From Spirometra erinaceieuropaei (taxonomy: Eukaryota > Platyhelminthes > Cestoda > Diphyllobothriidea > Diphyllobothriidae), in the NCBI GenBank assembly GCA_902702965.1, contig CACRXP010000029.1, positions 365,702-429,701 of the forward strand: a DNA stretch of 64,000 nt, given 5' to 3'. The notes beneath the pieces were generated by a model. The model saw only the letters and a list, made by a program, of their open reading frames with translations. It was not told the origin of the DNA and did no database searches. The position numbers and the translations under genes are program-made. Each line of letters begins with the position of its first letter. The stretch's first letter is position 1. Of the stretch, positions 12,040 through 24,521 are shown one piece after another.

Positions 12040-12470
12040 AAATGCTGGAAACCCACTGATTAGACGACTTCCTCGCAGCTATGTCATGCAGCGGTAGAAT
12101 ATCGGTGAAACGCGTGTATGGGCTTTTGGCTAGTACCTGCGCTGTTAGCATGGCATCCCCTTACCCTAAACTATACTACCAGCCCTGTCGGCATTTAATG
12201 AATTTTACGCGACTACCTGCTGTGGCTGATGGATTTCGGCTTAAATATTCATGCATGAAAATTTCGGTCTTCGCCGCTAGGCTTCACTATATACTGACCT
12301 ACTCCAAGTTCGCAGTTAATTTCCGAGGGAATTAAAAAGCAACAAGTTGTAAACTGGAGTATCGACCAGGAGGCAGACGGGAAATGCTGGGGGACCCACT
12401 GAAGAGCCGAACCCCTCGCAGCTGTGCCATTCAGTGGCAGAATATCGGCGAAACACGCGTGTCTGAGCTT
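12040..12470 (-). repeat. Rep-A, two adjacent partial copies in reverse orientation
   Basis: Segments 12060-12120 and 12230-12470 are reverse-complement relatives of the repeat at 1265-1500, for example 'ggcagaatatcggcgaaaca' and 'cgaacccctcgcagctgtg'. The copy at 12230-12470 is better preserved. No coding potential. Confidence 0.55.
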
Positions 12471-13244
12471 CTACCGATTGCCTATGATGCTATTATGGTA
12501 TTTTGTAACCCTACAAAAGGTAACACTAACACTAAACCCAGCACTAGCAATTGCACTTAGAGTTAAGACTGGGATTAGGAAGCGGGGATACGTACCGTCC
12601 GGAGTTATACTCAAGACCATCTGAAGTACGGAACGAGTTCTTATTTCATTGTCCAACCCGAAAGTGATCATCAAGCACGATGGCTGTTAAAAGGCATCTC
12701 CCTGTCTATCACTTCATTAACGAACTATCAGTTGTAGATAGAACAGTTACTTCAATTTTCTAGACCATATCTGCCGATTCGCATACGGAAGCTGTGGTCT
12801 GTTATGTAATCACTGTACACAGTCTTGCCTGAAAAGCTCTGTTTTCTGGAACTTTTCAATATGTCCGTCGAGTTCATTTTTGCTAAATAGGTGAAAAGCA
12901 AACTCTGCATGTCTGTGGCCCATTTTAACTATCTGCCAAACACTATATGGTTTTCAAGCCCGCAGCAGATGCGGGCCTTTCCGTAGGATATGCTGTTTTC
13001 AACTTGTCTTCTACGACTAATCTTCCGCATGTCACTTTCAGCTGCTGATTAACCACTCAAGGCTCTGGTCAGTGAAGGCTGTTCAGTTGCTCTGTCATTT
13101 CGTTTCTTCCTTACTTCACTAACAATGCTTGGCCAAATACTTGTCTAGTGATCATCGGGTACTGAATAAAGTAGTTACCATTTCATTCGAAATCAACCGC
13201 TCCCATTGCAAGGTGTATCGATCCTTAATAAATGGGCATCCGTA

Positions 13245-13610
13245 TAGAGAAGGACCCAACTTAACTGTCAGTAGACTGTGGATCGTGCCATAAGTGATTT
13301 ATGGAAAGGGAGTTATATGGGTGGGGCAGCACGTTAGACAGTATGCTGACAAAATGAAAGAAATTGCCTGGATTTATGCCGAAAGTCTTATTCTACGCTA
13401 TTTTACGATAACAGAAATGAGAATAGTAATTAAACAATAAACAAAAAGTACATTTCACAAAATAATGGATTTTGAGTTAAGGTTTGATGTCGTGGGAAGT
13501 AATCATTGTTGGCAGTGTAATTTCTGCAACAGCCCGCAAATGTATGTCAAAATGAAACCCCATATGAGACGATCCACGGTTTACTGATCGTTAAGTGGGG
13601 TCCTTCTCTA
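13245..13610. mobile_element. short MITE with ~48-bp inverted ends and TA duplication
   Basis: The left end 'tagagaaggaccc' and the right end 'gggtccttctcta' form inverted termini. The match continues inward with gaps through 'gtggatcgt'/'acgatccac'. TA lies directly outside both ends (13243-13244 and 13611-13612), as expected for Tc1/mariner-type insertions. The interior of about 270 bp has no transposase. No second copy was noticed in the window. Confidence 0.6.
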
Positions 13611-13939
13611 TACCGTTGCCACTATATGCCACACATGACAGCCATCAAAGCTTAAACCACACTTTCCCAACAACGTGGTAACAGGCTCGGTGAACGTGGA
13701 TAAAATCGGTCTTGCTAGTTTCTATGGAGCAGCCGTCTACACAAACTGGGTTTCGACTGCGGCTTGACATCCGATCTTACACAACTTGCGTGCTTTTATG
13801 CCCTTCTTTGTCGCGAACATTCATCACTGCTACTGCCTGCTCAAAAGACATTTGCGGAATTGATTTCAAGTCTTTAAAGCAGATGATAAGTCATTTTTGT
13901 ACATGCCTGCCTGTTGAAAATTCGGAGTGGTGAGAGTGG

Positions 13940-14130
13940 GACCTTGCGTCAAATTCCATGGAAATTTAGTGTAGGAGTGAGGGTAAGTGTCGGGGTCAGG
14001 AGGTTTGAAGTAAGGTTAGGATTAGGGATGGGATCAGAACACCTGGAAATAGGTATTGCCTGGAATTTAGTGCGAGACCACCTGCGAAGCTGGGGGAAGG
14101 GGTACCTCTTCAAGTGCCCAATCGAATCCT
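13940..14130 (+). repeat. degenerate TTAGGG-like repeat
   Basis: It contains imperfect units such as 'aggttaggattaggg' within a G/T-rich stretch. A reverse-oriented relative is at 14740-14950, which shares the ordered words around 'aattccag' and 'acacctg'. It may be an old interspersed repeat carrying telomere-like sequence. Confidence 0.45.
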
Positions 14131-14739
14131 CGAATAGTTATTTATGATAACACCCAAATCCTACTTATCAATAATACAGTAGTGCGTCGAAACCTGGCGG
14201 CAATTTGTGCTGGTTCTCTGCCCTCGCCGCGACTGACTCGGGGCCATCTCCACTGCTGTCAACTGCAGTTTGTGGCACTAATCCATCTGGCGCTTTAGAC
14301 TGCATATCTAGAAACGATTTGAAGCAGTGTGTAGATGCCAAGCGTTTGCCTCTTATTACGTAAAACCTACCTAAGTTAAGTCGCATTCATAATTGAAGTG
14401 TCGATCTTGAGGACAGACTAATGAGTCACTTTAGAATGTATTGTTTCACCAATCATTCTTAGCTCTATGAAGACGCAGTCCAGAAGACCATCTCGTCATC
14501 ACAATTTTCTAGTTTGCCCTTTAATGTGTGAAATGAGGTTGTGCCTTGAAAGATCAATGTCCGCGCTACCATTAATTGTACTCAGCCCCATCGATCTCCT
14601 GGCACAAAAACACCGACTACGAAAGTAGATTCTCCTTGCGTGCAAATACTGTCATCTTGATGCATAGACATTTACGGTAAGCAAAACTTTATAACATTCC
14701 CCTCACGGACAGCCAGCACTGAAATCTGGCTTACCACGA

Positions 14740-14950
14740 CAACCCGGGGTTGGATGCGGTTATGAGTTCCGCCCTCCCTTGCTACAGGTGTTCGTGTGTT
14801 AAATTCCAGCGATACCGATTGCCGTGTTTGAACTTTAACCCCAGCTTCAACACTCCTAGGCCCAATCCTAACGTTAACACTAGCCCAAACCTCATCTGGA
14901 ATTTCCCGCAAGGCCGCATGTGATACAGGGTTCCATTATTCCCATACCCT
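14740..14950 (-). repeat. degenerate TTAGGG-like repeat, reverse copy
   Basis: This is the reverse-oriented relative of 13940-14130, with 'cccaatcctaacgttaacac' and similar CCTAA-like units. Confidence 0.4.
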
Positions 14951-15116
14951 GTCGCAAACTTTGCTGCGAGAGACAGTTTTCTAGAGAAAAGCCAGCCTGA
15001 TCCATGTTGCCTATGCAAGCGTCACACCTGTAAGTATTGCGGAATGAGTTTTTGTTGTGGAGTCTGCCCAACGGAATTTCATTAACGCAGGAGAAGTTGG
15101 GGGTAGGACTGACTTA

Positions 15117-16099
15117 CAGTAGGTGGGCTGACTCATGAAATGTCAGCCGAAATTTCGAAATGCGATCCCGTTTCGAAAAGATTACTTAAGTAGAGTTGCA
15201 AAACTAATCATTTTGCAGAATAATTCTATAATAATCCAGTTGCCTTAGGGTGCCGGCTTTCGAATGAACTTCTTTCCGACTGCATGCAAGGACTATACTT
15301 TGCAAAAAGAGACCACTTAATTATCATGCAATTTTCTCATTGGTTTTCAATGCCCTTAAAAAGTTAATTACATTTTATGGAAAACATGCATAAAAATATT
15401 CATTCTTTCACTCTTTCGGTAGAAAATTACGTCTTCTTCCAATTCTATACTGAAAGGGAGAGTATGATTCGGTTTTCAAAAATTTTACCAATTCCCGAAT
15501 AATTTTGAACCCGACCTGCATTCGGGTTTCCCAAACTACAAGCCGTATAGTTTCTGAGTCTGGAAAACCATACATATCTCTACTGTATTAGAAGAAGACT
15601 ATGCGGGGTTCATAAAATGTAGCTGTGGATTTGAGCCATATCGTTAAATTTACAAGCCACATTAGTAAATTCAGAAACATGACGTTTTATGAGTGGCCAT
15701 TTCACGGCATTAATAAATCGCACAATAAGTAACTTTTTAAAACCGAATTATACCCTTCCTTTGAGTATAACATCGGAGAAAGACGCCATTTTCTACCGAA
15801 TGAGCAAAAGAATGTATATGTTTTATGCACTTTTTCCATGGAATATACGTAAACTTTTAGGGACATCGAAAATCAATGAGAAAATTGCTTGCTACTTAAG
15901 TGGTCACTTTTCGCAGAGTATAGTTCTTGTATACAGCCGGAAAGACGTTCATTCGAAAGCCGGCACCCTGTGGTAACTGGATTATTACAAAATTATACTG
16001 CAAAATGATTAGTTTTACAACTCTACTTAGTAAACCTTTTCGAAACGAGAACGCATTTCGAAATTTCGGCTGACATTTCATGAGTTAGCTCACATGCTG
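15117..16099. mobile_element. large fold-back MITE (FB-MITE), full length
   Basis: A near-palindromic element of 983 bp. The left arm begins 'cagtaggtgggctgactcat' and the right arm ends with its imperfect complement 'tgagttagctcacatgctg'. TA lies on both outer sides (15115-15116 and 16100-16101). The arms of roughly 450 bp share many matching words, for example 'gaaatttcgaaatgcg' with 'cgcatttcgaaatttc'. There is no transposase, so it would need one in trans; the ends and TA duplication suggest the Tc1/mariner type. Sister copies lie at 22944, 24100 and 48427. Confidence 0.75.
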
Positions 16100-16139
16100 T
16101 AAATAGCCCCCTAAACAGGATATGAGAACAGGAATCGCC

Positions 16140-16335
16140 TGCAACCCGGGGTGGCTTTCGGCCAACTTCCAGTGAAATTAGAGTTAGGTTAGGGATTAAG
16201 TTTAGGATTAGATTTAAAGTTGACAGTAAGACAAATCAGGACCAAATTTAGGGTAAGCTGAGGGTCAAGATTAGGTCAACGATTTGGTTTTATATATTAG
16301 GATTGTTGTCGGGATTAGGATGTGGTAATACTTTG
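16140..16335 (+). repeat. degenerate TTAGGG-like repeat
   Basis: A run of imperfect units such as 'gagttaggttagggattaag' and 'aggattagatttaaag'. It looks like an old telomere-like or minisatellite tract, not coding. Confidence 0.5.
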
Positions 16336-17084
16336 TCCTTTCCGGAACTATGCGCAGGTCTGCCACGGTTACTTGGGCAGGACGTTCCTTTTCCTATGTC
16401 CTATTTCGGGGACCATATAAGTCAGTCCTATTAAGTTGAAACTTGAGGCAAAGAGATCACTACTGTCTCCTGACTTATGATCTCAGGAGCAGGTTTCCTT
16501 ACGATAAGCGAATTCGATTGGGGCACGAATTTGGTATAGAATGGAGTTAGTGACTGCGTAATTCGCAATAGGCTACTCTTCTCCGGTTTTCCTCTACAGC
16601 GGCAGTCACTGACTTAAAACACTCGCATCACGAAAAGCACTAAATTCTCGCCCATTTTACAGGAAAAGGGGGAGATCAACTGCAAACTACCCCGTCGGCA
16701 GGGAGGGGAAATATGGACCAGTGGAGACTGTTGGAATGAGTCAGCCTCTTTACACATTTTTCTCTTTTTTCTGGGGACTGTAAGATAAACTCCACGAAAG
16801 CACTCCGAAGGTTACTTGATTTTTACGCAGAAACCAGATATGTCTGCAGTTGATTAACTGGCATTTTCTGCCTGGCGACGGCACAGCTGCTTCACCGAGG
16901 TAGTTTTCCATAAGGTCGCTAGCATCTGCAAAATCAACTATCAGTGTTCAATTACTTCTTTTATTAATTCGGCTAGATCGCATTTGATAGCCAGAATCCG
17001 TATTAGAGGTGGCGGAGGGTTTGTTTACTGGGGCTATTTTGTGGAGCTCCATTACCACATCTGATCCATTTAGCTTCCGTTTTA

Positions 17085-17355
17085 CGTCTGAGGTTAGGAT
17101 TAGGGAACCGGTTATTGGTTTCCGATTTTCGGGTTAGAGCTATGCCTTCAGACTTAGGTTTCCGGGTTACGGCTATGGTTTGAGCGTACGATTAGGATTC
17201 AGTAGTACGGTTATGTTTTTCAGTTACGGCTATGTCTTCGGTCTACTGTTACGGTTACAATTTCGATTAGGGTTGCCGTCAAGGTCAATGGTTAACGGTT
17301 AGGGTTGAGGTTAGAGTTATGGTTAGAGTTAAGGTAAGGATTAGGGTTAAAGCCG
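17085..17355 (+). repeat. degenerate GGTTAG/GGTTAC-type array
   Basis: About 270 bp of short G/T-rich units, ranging from 'gggttacggctatg' to 'ggttagggttgagg'. The right end is closest to TTAGGG. This is probably a decayed interstitial telomeric or related minisatellite tract. Confidence 0.6.
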
Positions 17356-17794
17356 CCGTCCGCTTGCCCATTCCAGGCTATCAACTGCGATCTAGCCAAT
17401 AATTCTTTTTTTAAAACGCCATAAAGTGAAAGTCTAAACAGCCATTAGAGATCGTTGGAATGCGTTGTCATATCGACCTGACATTTTGGCCAGTTTTGGC
17501 TGTCCTTGCGTTTTTGAGAACAGGAGCATCGAAAGTCGCATGAATTATCATGTGGCAGTTGAAATTGGCTAGTGTCCCACTCGTTCGGTTTCCCGAGCTG
17601 ATGCCCGAAGTGATTGCACTAACGATTATTCTGACTGCCTGTCAAACTTACGTCATTCCCATTCATAGGAGACGGGCTATTGTAAACCACGACCGCGTGT
17701 GTCGTATTCGAATTTATCATTCGACGTTGACGCTCCCTGTCAGGATAATGACGCGCTACTGGACTAGATGGAAATTCACTATGTCCAGTGATTG

Positions 17795-18575
17795 AGAAGA
17801 AGTATATGTGACGGCTGAAACCAGAATTTTATTCACCTGACATGTCGGATTCTCCCTCGAATCCATCGTTAGGGACAGCCTACAGAAAAGGGTAGCGGAC
17901 GTGCAGGGAACGCGAAAGACGTTATCAGAAACCCCTGACTACCAATGACAGGAAGGGTCAGGAGTTAATGTAAAAATCAATAATACAATGCCAAACGATC
18001 TGATTATCCAGCACAAGCGCTGCGCGGATGGAAAATCCTGCAGGTTTCTTGTGCCAGTTCAGTAAGTGCAGTAAAAGAAAAGTGACCAGATAGGTAAATG
18101 CAAGTTAGTCTGGCACCTCGGCAAGATGAGGCCGAAATTCTCGCGAGAGGTGAGCCGCGAGTTGCTTAAGTCGTGGTTCACGGGACCCCAGTACAAAGAC
18201 ATCCCCACTCCTTACTCGGCGATGAGGCATAGTCTGACCATAATAACTGACCACTCGGGGAGTGCGTAAGCCGCTGAGCCATATGGCCGAGCAATCGTCA
18301 CGCCAGCGTCCAACACGGGCGATGAAATTTCAGCAATTGACAATTTGTATGTCGGCCATCAAGCGGTTAGCGCACCAGCGAACAAAAATTCTCGATGAAG
18401 GGAAGAGCGGTTAATTATCCTAGGTATGCAGTAGCATAGTGACTGTATCTTATAAATAATGCGACCTCCCATACACGAATCACTCGTTTCTATCACTGTC
18501 TCTGATGATGGGTTCGAGCAAGAGTCCGAAACGTATGGGTGAATAAGGCTCTTGTTCCAGGGCTTGCTTCTACTT
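17795..18575 (+). mobile_element. PLE-2 3' fragment with hammerhead-type ends at both sides, inverted
   Basis: The middle (about 18115-18420) is the degenerate C-terminal PLE-2 coding region on the plus strand, and the right end (18497-18575) is the plus-strand tail. The left end (17795-17880) is the same tail on the minus strand ('ctgacatgtcggattc', then 'ctcgaatcca'). The copy therefore ends in two outward-facing tails. Between the left tail and the coding part are about 230 bp of unassigned sequence. Confidence 0.7.
18497..18538 (+). ncRNA. hammerhead-type ribozyme motif, altered cleavage site
   Basis: CTGATGA, a hairpin (GGGTTC/GAGTCC) and GAAA are present in order. The expected GTC before the cut is GTA, and the following stem I base pairing is weaker (ATGG against GTCT). 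The core is mostly kept; activity is doubtful. Confidence 0.55.
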
Positions 18576-18884
18576 CTTATGCCTACTGTAATTAGCTACT
18601 CCTGCATCCACCGATGGTGCGACGGCCGCCTACTCGTCCGCATCTGCGTCGTTACTTGTCGCAATTTCATTGCAGGTTGTTGATTATCGGTTCGGTAAAA
18701 GGATAATACCCTTGTTCTCATCGAACTGGATCAGATGCTGGCATTCAAATAACATTTCAACACCGACTGCCCCGACACGTAATTTAGGCGACAGAAAACC
18801 CATTAGACTTTCTTGGTTTCCTTGTGTGCTGCAAGGATTTACTGACTCGTAGAACTAAGTGTTTACAAAAGCAATAAATGCGAC

Positions 18885-19265
18885 TTGAGTGTTGAGCTTC
18901 AGAAGCAATCGTTCAAACAGTCGCAGATGCATTCTCCTGCAGGTGCTAGATCGGCGTGCTGAGACGCATTGTAGTGAGCCAGAAAACATGGTTGCCGAGT
19001 TTGGATAGCTTCGTCGGGTGCTCACAGCGAATGGCTACCCGACAGCTTTGGCGACCGGCGTATGCGCAAATGAGATGAAAGACTCAGTCGCACTGACCCC
19101 AAATTTTATTTGACGGCTCCGTTTTTCAAGAGCATCTCTGGGACCGTCAGCCATCTTCTTACACCACCTGAAATTGGGGCTGCAAACGTACCGGAGGCCA
19201 CCATCAGGCGCCGATTGCTGCAATTTCGGACAAAGAAACAAAGATGGAGAAACTGCGAGATTACT
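18885..19265 (+). mobile_element. PLE-2 coding remnant (linker before GIY-YIG)
   Basis: This aligns with the minus-strand PLE-2 copy at 39205-39520. 'gatcggcgtgctgagacgca' matches 'gatagagcgtcc...' in reverse, and 'gcgaatggctacccg' encodes the conserved NGYP motif. Frameshifts and stops are present. It lacks the nuclease core and tail. Confidence 0.65.
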
Positions 19266-19603
19266 TCAGACGCGTAAGACAGACATTCAGCGGTAGGACG
19301 TAGTTCATTTGACGGGAACAGGTTACGCCATCAATTTCAGTCAGTCGAGAATTTTACAAGAGGTGGCAGTCGCGTAAGTTGTGGGTTGCCCGAGGCCAGC
19401 TAATTCGGTTCACAACTGGCCTTCTTCTCCGTACACAGTGCAGACACTTTGTCTGGACAGCTATTGGCTAGGCATGAAGGGCATTGGCAAATATCAATCC
19501 AACGCCATCTAACGCTCCTTATCTCCAATAAAAACCAAGAGACGAGTACCAGGAAGCAGTTTTGGAGAAGGAGATGCGATCGCTGGGACAAGATTTTTAT
19601 TCG

Positions 19604-19645
19604 CTTACGTTTCGGTTTCCTGCTCGTACTCATCATCAGAGACGG
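19604..19645 (-). ncRNA. hammerhead-type ribozyme motif, altered cleavage site
   Basis: On the minus strand CTGATGA and GAAA are intact, with a partly mismatched stem II hairpin, but the expected GTC is GTA. Stem I bases GTCT are kept upstream; the downstream partner is changed. Confidence 0.5.
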
Positions 19646-20235
19646 AAGCAGATACGGGTGGTTCATGCATAAGGGACTACGGCATTCATAAGATGCAGTC
19701 GCCATGCTACCGCATACCTGTGAATATTCACGGCTCCTCCCTCTCCCCCTTCATCAGGGATCGTTGCGCTTGGTGTGCTGACTGTTTGATGGCCGATATT
19801 CGCGTCTTAATTGCTGAAATTTCATCACTTGTGTTGGATGTTGGTGTGGTGACTGCTTGACCATCTGATTAACCGACTCTGGCGTTGGGAACAGTGTTTA
19901 CCCGGGCGCTCCCTGCGTGACTAATTACTCCGCCTAGGCGAAGTCTCAGCACCGAGTATGGAGGGGGAAGGTCGTCGCATTTGTTGATGGACTGAGGACC
20001 AGTGAACCATGACTCAAGCCTCTCGTGGCTAACGAGATTTTCATCTCTAGCGATAATTTCGGCATTATCGAATTTGAATGTGTGAGCCGCAACTTGAGAG
20101 CTGGCGTCATTTCTCCTCATTGCTGCAGCGCGCTCGACTATTCGTGTTCGGGGGTGTTTTCTATACGGTAACATGGCAACCGCATCCTACAAATACTGCG
20201 GCCCATTGTGCATGAGGCACCCGCATTCGCTCTCG

Positions 20236-20276
20236 TCTCTGACGATGTTTTCGAGTAAGGATCCGAAACTTCAGGA
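20236..20276 (+). ncRNA. hammerhead-type ribozyme motif, decayed
   Basis: CTGACGA (the tolerated N7 position changed) and GAAA are present, but stem II (GTTTTC/GGATCC) is mispaired and the cleavage triplet reads TTC instead of GTC. It is the plus-strand partner of the motif at 19604-19645. Confidence 0.45.
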
Positions 20277-20329
20277 GAATAAAGCTCTTGTCCTAGCGGT
20301 CGTGCCTCCTTCTTCACGGCTTCTCATTT

Positions 20330-21210
20330 CACTTTTTGCATGAATGTTTGTCAACGCAGTTTAGGGGCACTAGATTAGCCGCTTTCGGCTTATTAGTCAC
20401 CATAAACTAATGCTACCTTAATCCATCTCCGTCTCCAATTTAGGATAACAGACAGAGGGCCAGCCCAGTAATTAAAGTAGCTGGGGTGTTAGAATTAAAT
20501 ACCAAATACCTTATTCAATGCACGAAAAATGCTCTGGGATCTCTTACAAGCATTTCGTATTGTTAAGGGATGGGGTTGCGGCTTGTCCTGTGAGGAATTT
20601 TTTGGCTTTGCTTTCTTGATCAACTTCCGAGATCGCCCATAAAGACTGCACATTTAGCAAGCAATAATGGATATGCGGAAACTCTGAGGTAAACGGTAAT
20701 TTTATCACGAACTAACAAGTTATACCTCACGAACCCTCAGCCTTAAAGGCAGCAAGTAAAACCGACTAGTGAATAATATAGGAATTCTGAACTTTAAGTA
20801 ACCTGACAACAGAGCGCGACAGCCGATCAGGCCAGCGATGTGGGTTGTATAGGTGTGTTGTTTTCTTCAAATTCAAACGAGCAATCGGAACAAAGAAAAC
20901 GGGACTAAATTGTAAAAGGTTAATTAGTCCAAGACCTCAACACAACTCTCTTTATCTCTGAAAGTGGTCAAACGATGCGAATCCCTTCCCACAGATTCTC
21001 TGATGTCACCACCGATGAAAAGCTTCAAAAGAAACCTTAACAGATCCATAATCCGAAATGAACAGGAGCAATGAGATATCGACATCTGCATATCGTACCC
21101 AATGTTGCGTTGCGAATAGGTTACTCAGAGGCTCACGCCCAATTCCCTCAATAAACTGCCCTGATATAACACGGAGCCAAATTATCGCCAATAATAAGCA
21201 CCTTTGAGGG
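20330..21210. other. unannotated stretch
   Basis: I see no recognisable gene or element. Open frames on the minus strand near 21006-21339 are short and lack motifs. Confidence 0.4.
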
Positions 21211-21221
21211 AATTGGGTCAG

Positions 21222-21462
21222 AAGATGAAGATGCCATCACCGGAACAAGAAATTTATCTGCCTGACGTTTCGGATTCTCACTCGAATCCACCATCAGAGA
21301 CATTCGCAGATAAAGGTGATGGTGGCACCAGGAGCGCAATATTTATAGCACGTGGCAGCCGTGGAACCGTATGCGTACTACAATTAACAATTCTCGAGTG
21401 AGAATCCGAAACGTCAGGTAAATAAATTTCTTGTTCCAGTGATCGCATCTTCCTCTTCTGAA
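21222..21462. mobile_element. PLE-2-derived palindrome, two tails only
   Basis: A near-perfect inverted structure with no coding part left. The left half ends in 'ctgacgtttcggattctcac' on the minus-strand pattern. The right half has 'gtgagaatccgaaacgtcag' and then 'aataaatttcttgttccag'. The left half keeps a hammerhead-like order but with CTGATGG instead of CTGATGA; the right half lacks the CTGATGA part. This is the smallest non-coding form of the two-tailed arrangement seen in the larger copies. Confidence 0.7.
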
Positions 21463-21589
21463 CTGCTACCTGGAACTCGCCTGTTCGCTTCTATCAGGAA
21501 TTGGTACAACTGACCAACCGAATGCGGACGAACAAACAATTATCAGACGAAATGAGCCCCAGAGATGAAAGCGGGGCCGCTGACTATGA

Positions 21590-21775
21590 TAGGCATGCGG
21601 TGACATGATTACTGCGTCATATAAGTACTGCAGCGTTTGCGCGTTCAGCACCCTTTTCTGCAGCTGTCTCTGATAACGGTTTCGAGTAAAAATCAGACAC
21701 GTTAGGTGAGTGTACTTCCTGCCCTAGCGATCGCATCTCCTTCCTCCCAACTCTTTCTCGATACTCACCTTTTCG
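21590..21775 (+). mobile_element. PLE-2 tail fragment
   Basis: This resembles the 3' UTR and tail of PLE-2 in plus orientation ('catataagtactgcag', then a degenerate hammerhead core around 21666-21700, then 'cctagcgatcgcatctcctt'). Core bases are mutated (CTGATAA). Confidence 0.6.
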
Positions 21776-21779
21776 CTGG

Positions 21780-22940
21780 CATCATCGATGCCCAGTAATG
21801 CAGGCATATATGCTCAACTGCTCGCTTCGAGTAGTTGTGCGTTTTACCTATCTCCGCATCCTCGAAATCATCAACGCTGCTTCTTTCTCCATTGCGGCCG
21901 GAAATCTGCCAACTGGTGTCGCGTCCTCTACCACTAGTTGGTGTTCATGACATGGTGAAAGCAACTTTCAGGTGTTGTCTAGGTACTCGTGCTAACAGTC
22001 GATTCTTTCACAGACAGCGGAGTTCCTCCGACATATCGCATGCTTTTTAGGTTTCATCATGAGCAAGCTTTTGGTGCTTCATCACTTGTGACACAGAAGC
22101 ACTTCAAACACCTTTTCGGGGTTAGAATGAAAGTGGAGTAGAAAAAAAGATCTCCTTCCAGTCGTTTCTTTGCGAGTCATGGCATGAACGGGTATCCGCA
22201 ACAAATTCCAAAGGTCGCCTCGAATGCCATATATTTACAGTGATCACTGACTCATGTCGCAGCTAAGTACTGTACAGTTGACGACAAGAATGGACATGAT
22301 CTCAAAACTTCGAGCAACTCTAGACTCCAGCGAGGTTTAGGCACGTCTAAGTCCAAACAGGGCGTGCGAAGATCTGTAAATGGATAGTACAGTTTTGTAA
22401 TGTTGAGGCAGTTAGGCTGATACGACCTTCTGGAGCAGAGTTATCGGACTGCTGTCTGAATTACAGTCATCATTCGAATTCAAAGCCTCGAATGCAAATC
22501 GCTCTGTCCTTGAGCTGCCCAGTCTAAGATGGTCATTCCATGAAAGCCGAAATTATGGTCAGTTTCTCCAGCTTGCGCTGCAAGTTGAGAATTTGAGTCT
22601 ATCTTCTGAACTGTCGGTTTTTCCTCATGTAGGCGAATCGGCAATTATCTTCCGGGTTCCCATCATAATTCCAGCCCAAAGTTGCGACTTATTTTGTAGA
22701 CAACTGCCAAGATTTCGATATGTCACAGTTCACTACCAGACGGCGATAACGTGTTGCGTGTGGTTGATTGGTTAGCTATACAATGGTGGCCCGAGAAACC
22801 ACCATCGAGAATCCTTCAAATTAAGGAATTGACCCCTGTACATCAGGTTACTGCTTCTCTGGTAGTCTTCTGATCGCTTAGCACCTGCTTTGCTCTATAA
22901 AATGGCTTGGGTATCCATTGGTTCTGAAGATTTTATGAAG
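21780..22940. other. unannotated stretch
   Basis: I see no recognisable gene or repeat family. The plus-strand frame at 21835-22050 and others are short and without motifs. Confidence 0.4.
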
Positions 22941-22943
22941 CTA

Positions 22944-23883
22944 CGGTAGGTGGGCTAACTCATGAAATTTCAACCGAAATTTCGAAATGCGTTTTCGTTT
23001 CGAAAAGGTTAATTAAGTATGGTTGTAAAACTAATCACCATCTAGCATAATTCTATAATGAGCCAATTACCTCAGGGTGCCTTCTTTCGAACGAACTTAT
23101 TTCCGGCTGCATGCAAGAACTATATTCTTCGATGCCCGTAAGAGTTCAATCATATTTCATAATAAAATGCATAAAAATATTCATTCTTCTATTAATTCGG
23201 TAGAAAACCTTGTCTTTCAATTTTATACTCGATGGAGGATTATAATTCGGTTTCAAAATAGTTTCCTATTGGGAGATTTTTAGAACCGTGAAATGGCCGT
23301 TCATAAAACGTCATGTATCTGCATTTATTAACGTGGCTTTTAAAGTTACCAATATTGCTCAAATCCATTGCTTAATTTTATGAACCCCATATGGTCTCCT
23401 CTTAATTCCGTAGAGAAAGGTATGGTTTTCCGTACACGGAAAAAATACATCTTGTAGTTTTGATACCCTGAATGCAAGTGTAATCGCAGGTCGGGTTCAA
23501 AGTTATTCGGGAATCAGAAAAAATTTTAAAACCGAATTATACTCTTCCTTCGAGTATAGAACTGGAAGATGTGATTTTCTACCGACTACATAAAATAATG
23601 AATATGTTTATGCATGTTCTCCAGGAAATATCCCTGAATTTTCAAATGCATCTAAAATCAATGAGAAAATTACATGCCACATAAGTAGTCATTTTTACAG
23701 AGTGCAGTTCTTGCATACAGTCGGAAATATGTTCATTCGAAAGCCGGAACCCTGCCGTAGCTGAATTATTATAGAAGTATGCTGCATGATGAGTAGTTTC
23801 ACAACCCAATTTAATTAATCTTTTCGAAACGAGAACGCATTTCGAAATTTCGCTTGAAATTTCATAAGTTAGCTCAACTACTG
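22944..23883. mobile_element. large fold-back MITE (FB-MITE), full length
   Basis: 940 bp. The left end is 'cggtaggtgggctaactcat' and the right end 'agttagctcaactactg', with TA on both sides (22942-22943 and 23884-23885). The arms are inverted copies of each other, and the centre is closely similar to that of the 48427 copy (for example 'gtaacgtcatgtatctgcat'-type words near 23310-23330). No transposase. Confidence 0.75.
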
Positions 23884-24099
23884 TATATTCGTTCAGCCTT
23901 GCTCTCTGGCGGCGTGCCACAGTGTGATTTGACTTCTTGGACTCGAAGGAGGACAGAGTGAGTCAAGAGGTGATAACTGTCCAACTGTGTGGAACACCGC
24001 ACCTTGGTCAAGGGCTTTCTGGGGCGCTAGCCAAAATGTTTAACTCTCATTGTAGGTATCAAAAAAAGGCGCAACGAACAAACTCGTAGATAAATGTGA

Positions 24100-24521
24100 G
24101 GTACGGCTTGTAGTTTGGAGACCCTGAATGCAAGTCTGATGGCAGAGGGAATTCAAAATTATTCGGCTAATGAAAAGTTCTTGAAAACCGAATATTACCT
24201 TTCCTTCGAGTATGAAATTGTAAGAAGACGTAATTTTCTACCGAATGAGCGAAAGAATGAATATTTTTATGTATGCTTTCCATGAAATATAATTAGATTT
24301 TTAAGGGCATCGAAAATCAGTGAGAAAAATGCATGCAGAGTACAGTTTTTGCATACAGCCTGAAGGACGTTTTATCTAAAGCCGGCATCCTGAGGTAGTT
24401 GAATTATTATAAAATTATACTGCAGACTGATTAGTTTTGCAATCCTACTTAATTAAGCTTTTCGAAACGAAAACGCATTTCGGAATTTCGCTTGACATTT
24501 CATGAGTTAGCTCACGTACTG
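24100..24521. mobile_element. FB-MITE, right half only
   Basis: The sequence from about 24108 ('cttgtagtttggagaccctg') to 24521 ('cgtactg') matches the right half of the 22944 copy. TA follows at 24522-24523. The left half is missing. Confidence 0.65.

Larger units (their letters stand above)
19545..20310 (-). mobile_element. PLE-2 copy with inverted hammerhead-type ends
   Basis: The left tail (19545-19650) and the coding part (about 19740-20160) read on the minus strand and include 'SWFTGPQSINKCDDLP'. The coding part stops at the start of the GIY-YIG domain, near 20161. It is directly joined there to a tail in the opposite orientation (about 20162-20310, 'tacggtaacatggcaaccgc', then a hammerhead-like core and the 'aataaagctcttgtcc' end). 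This junction is internal to the element, so the inverted arrangement came from a single copy or a recombination within the family. Confidence 0.7.
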
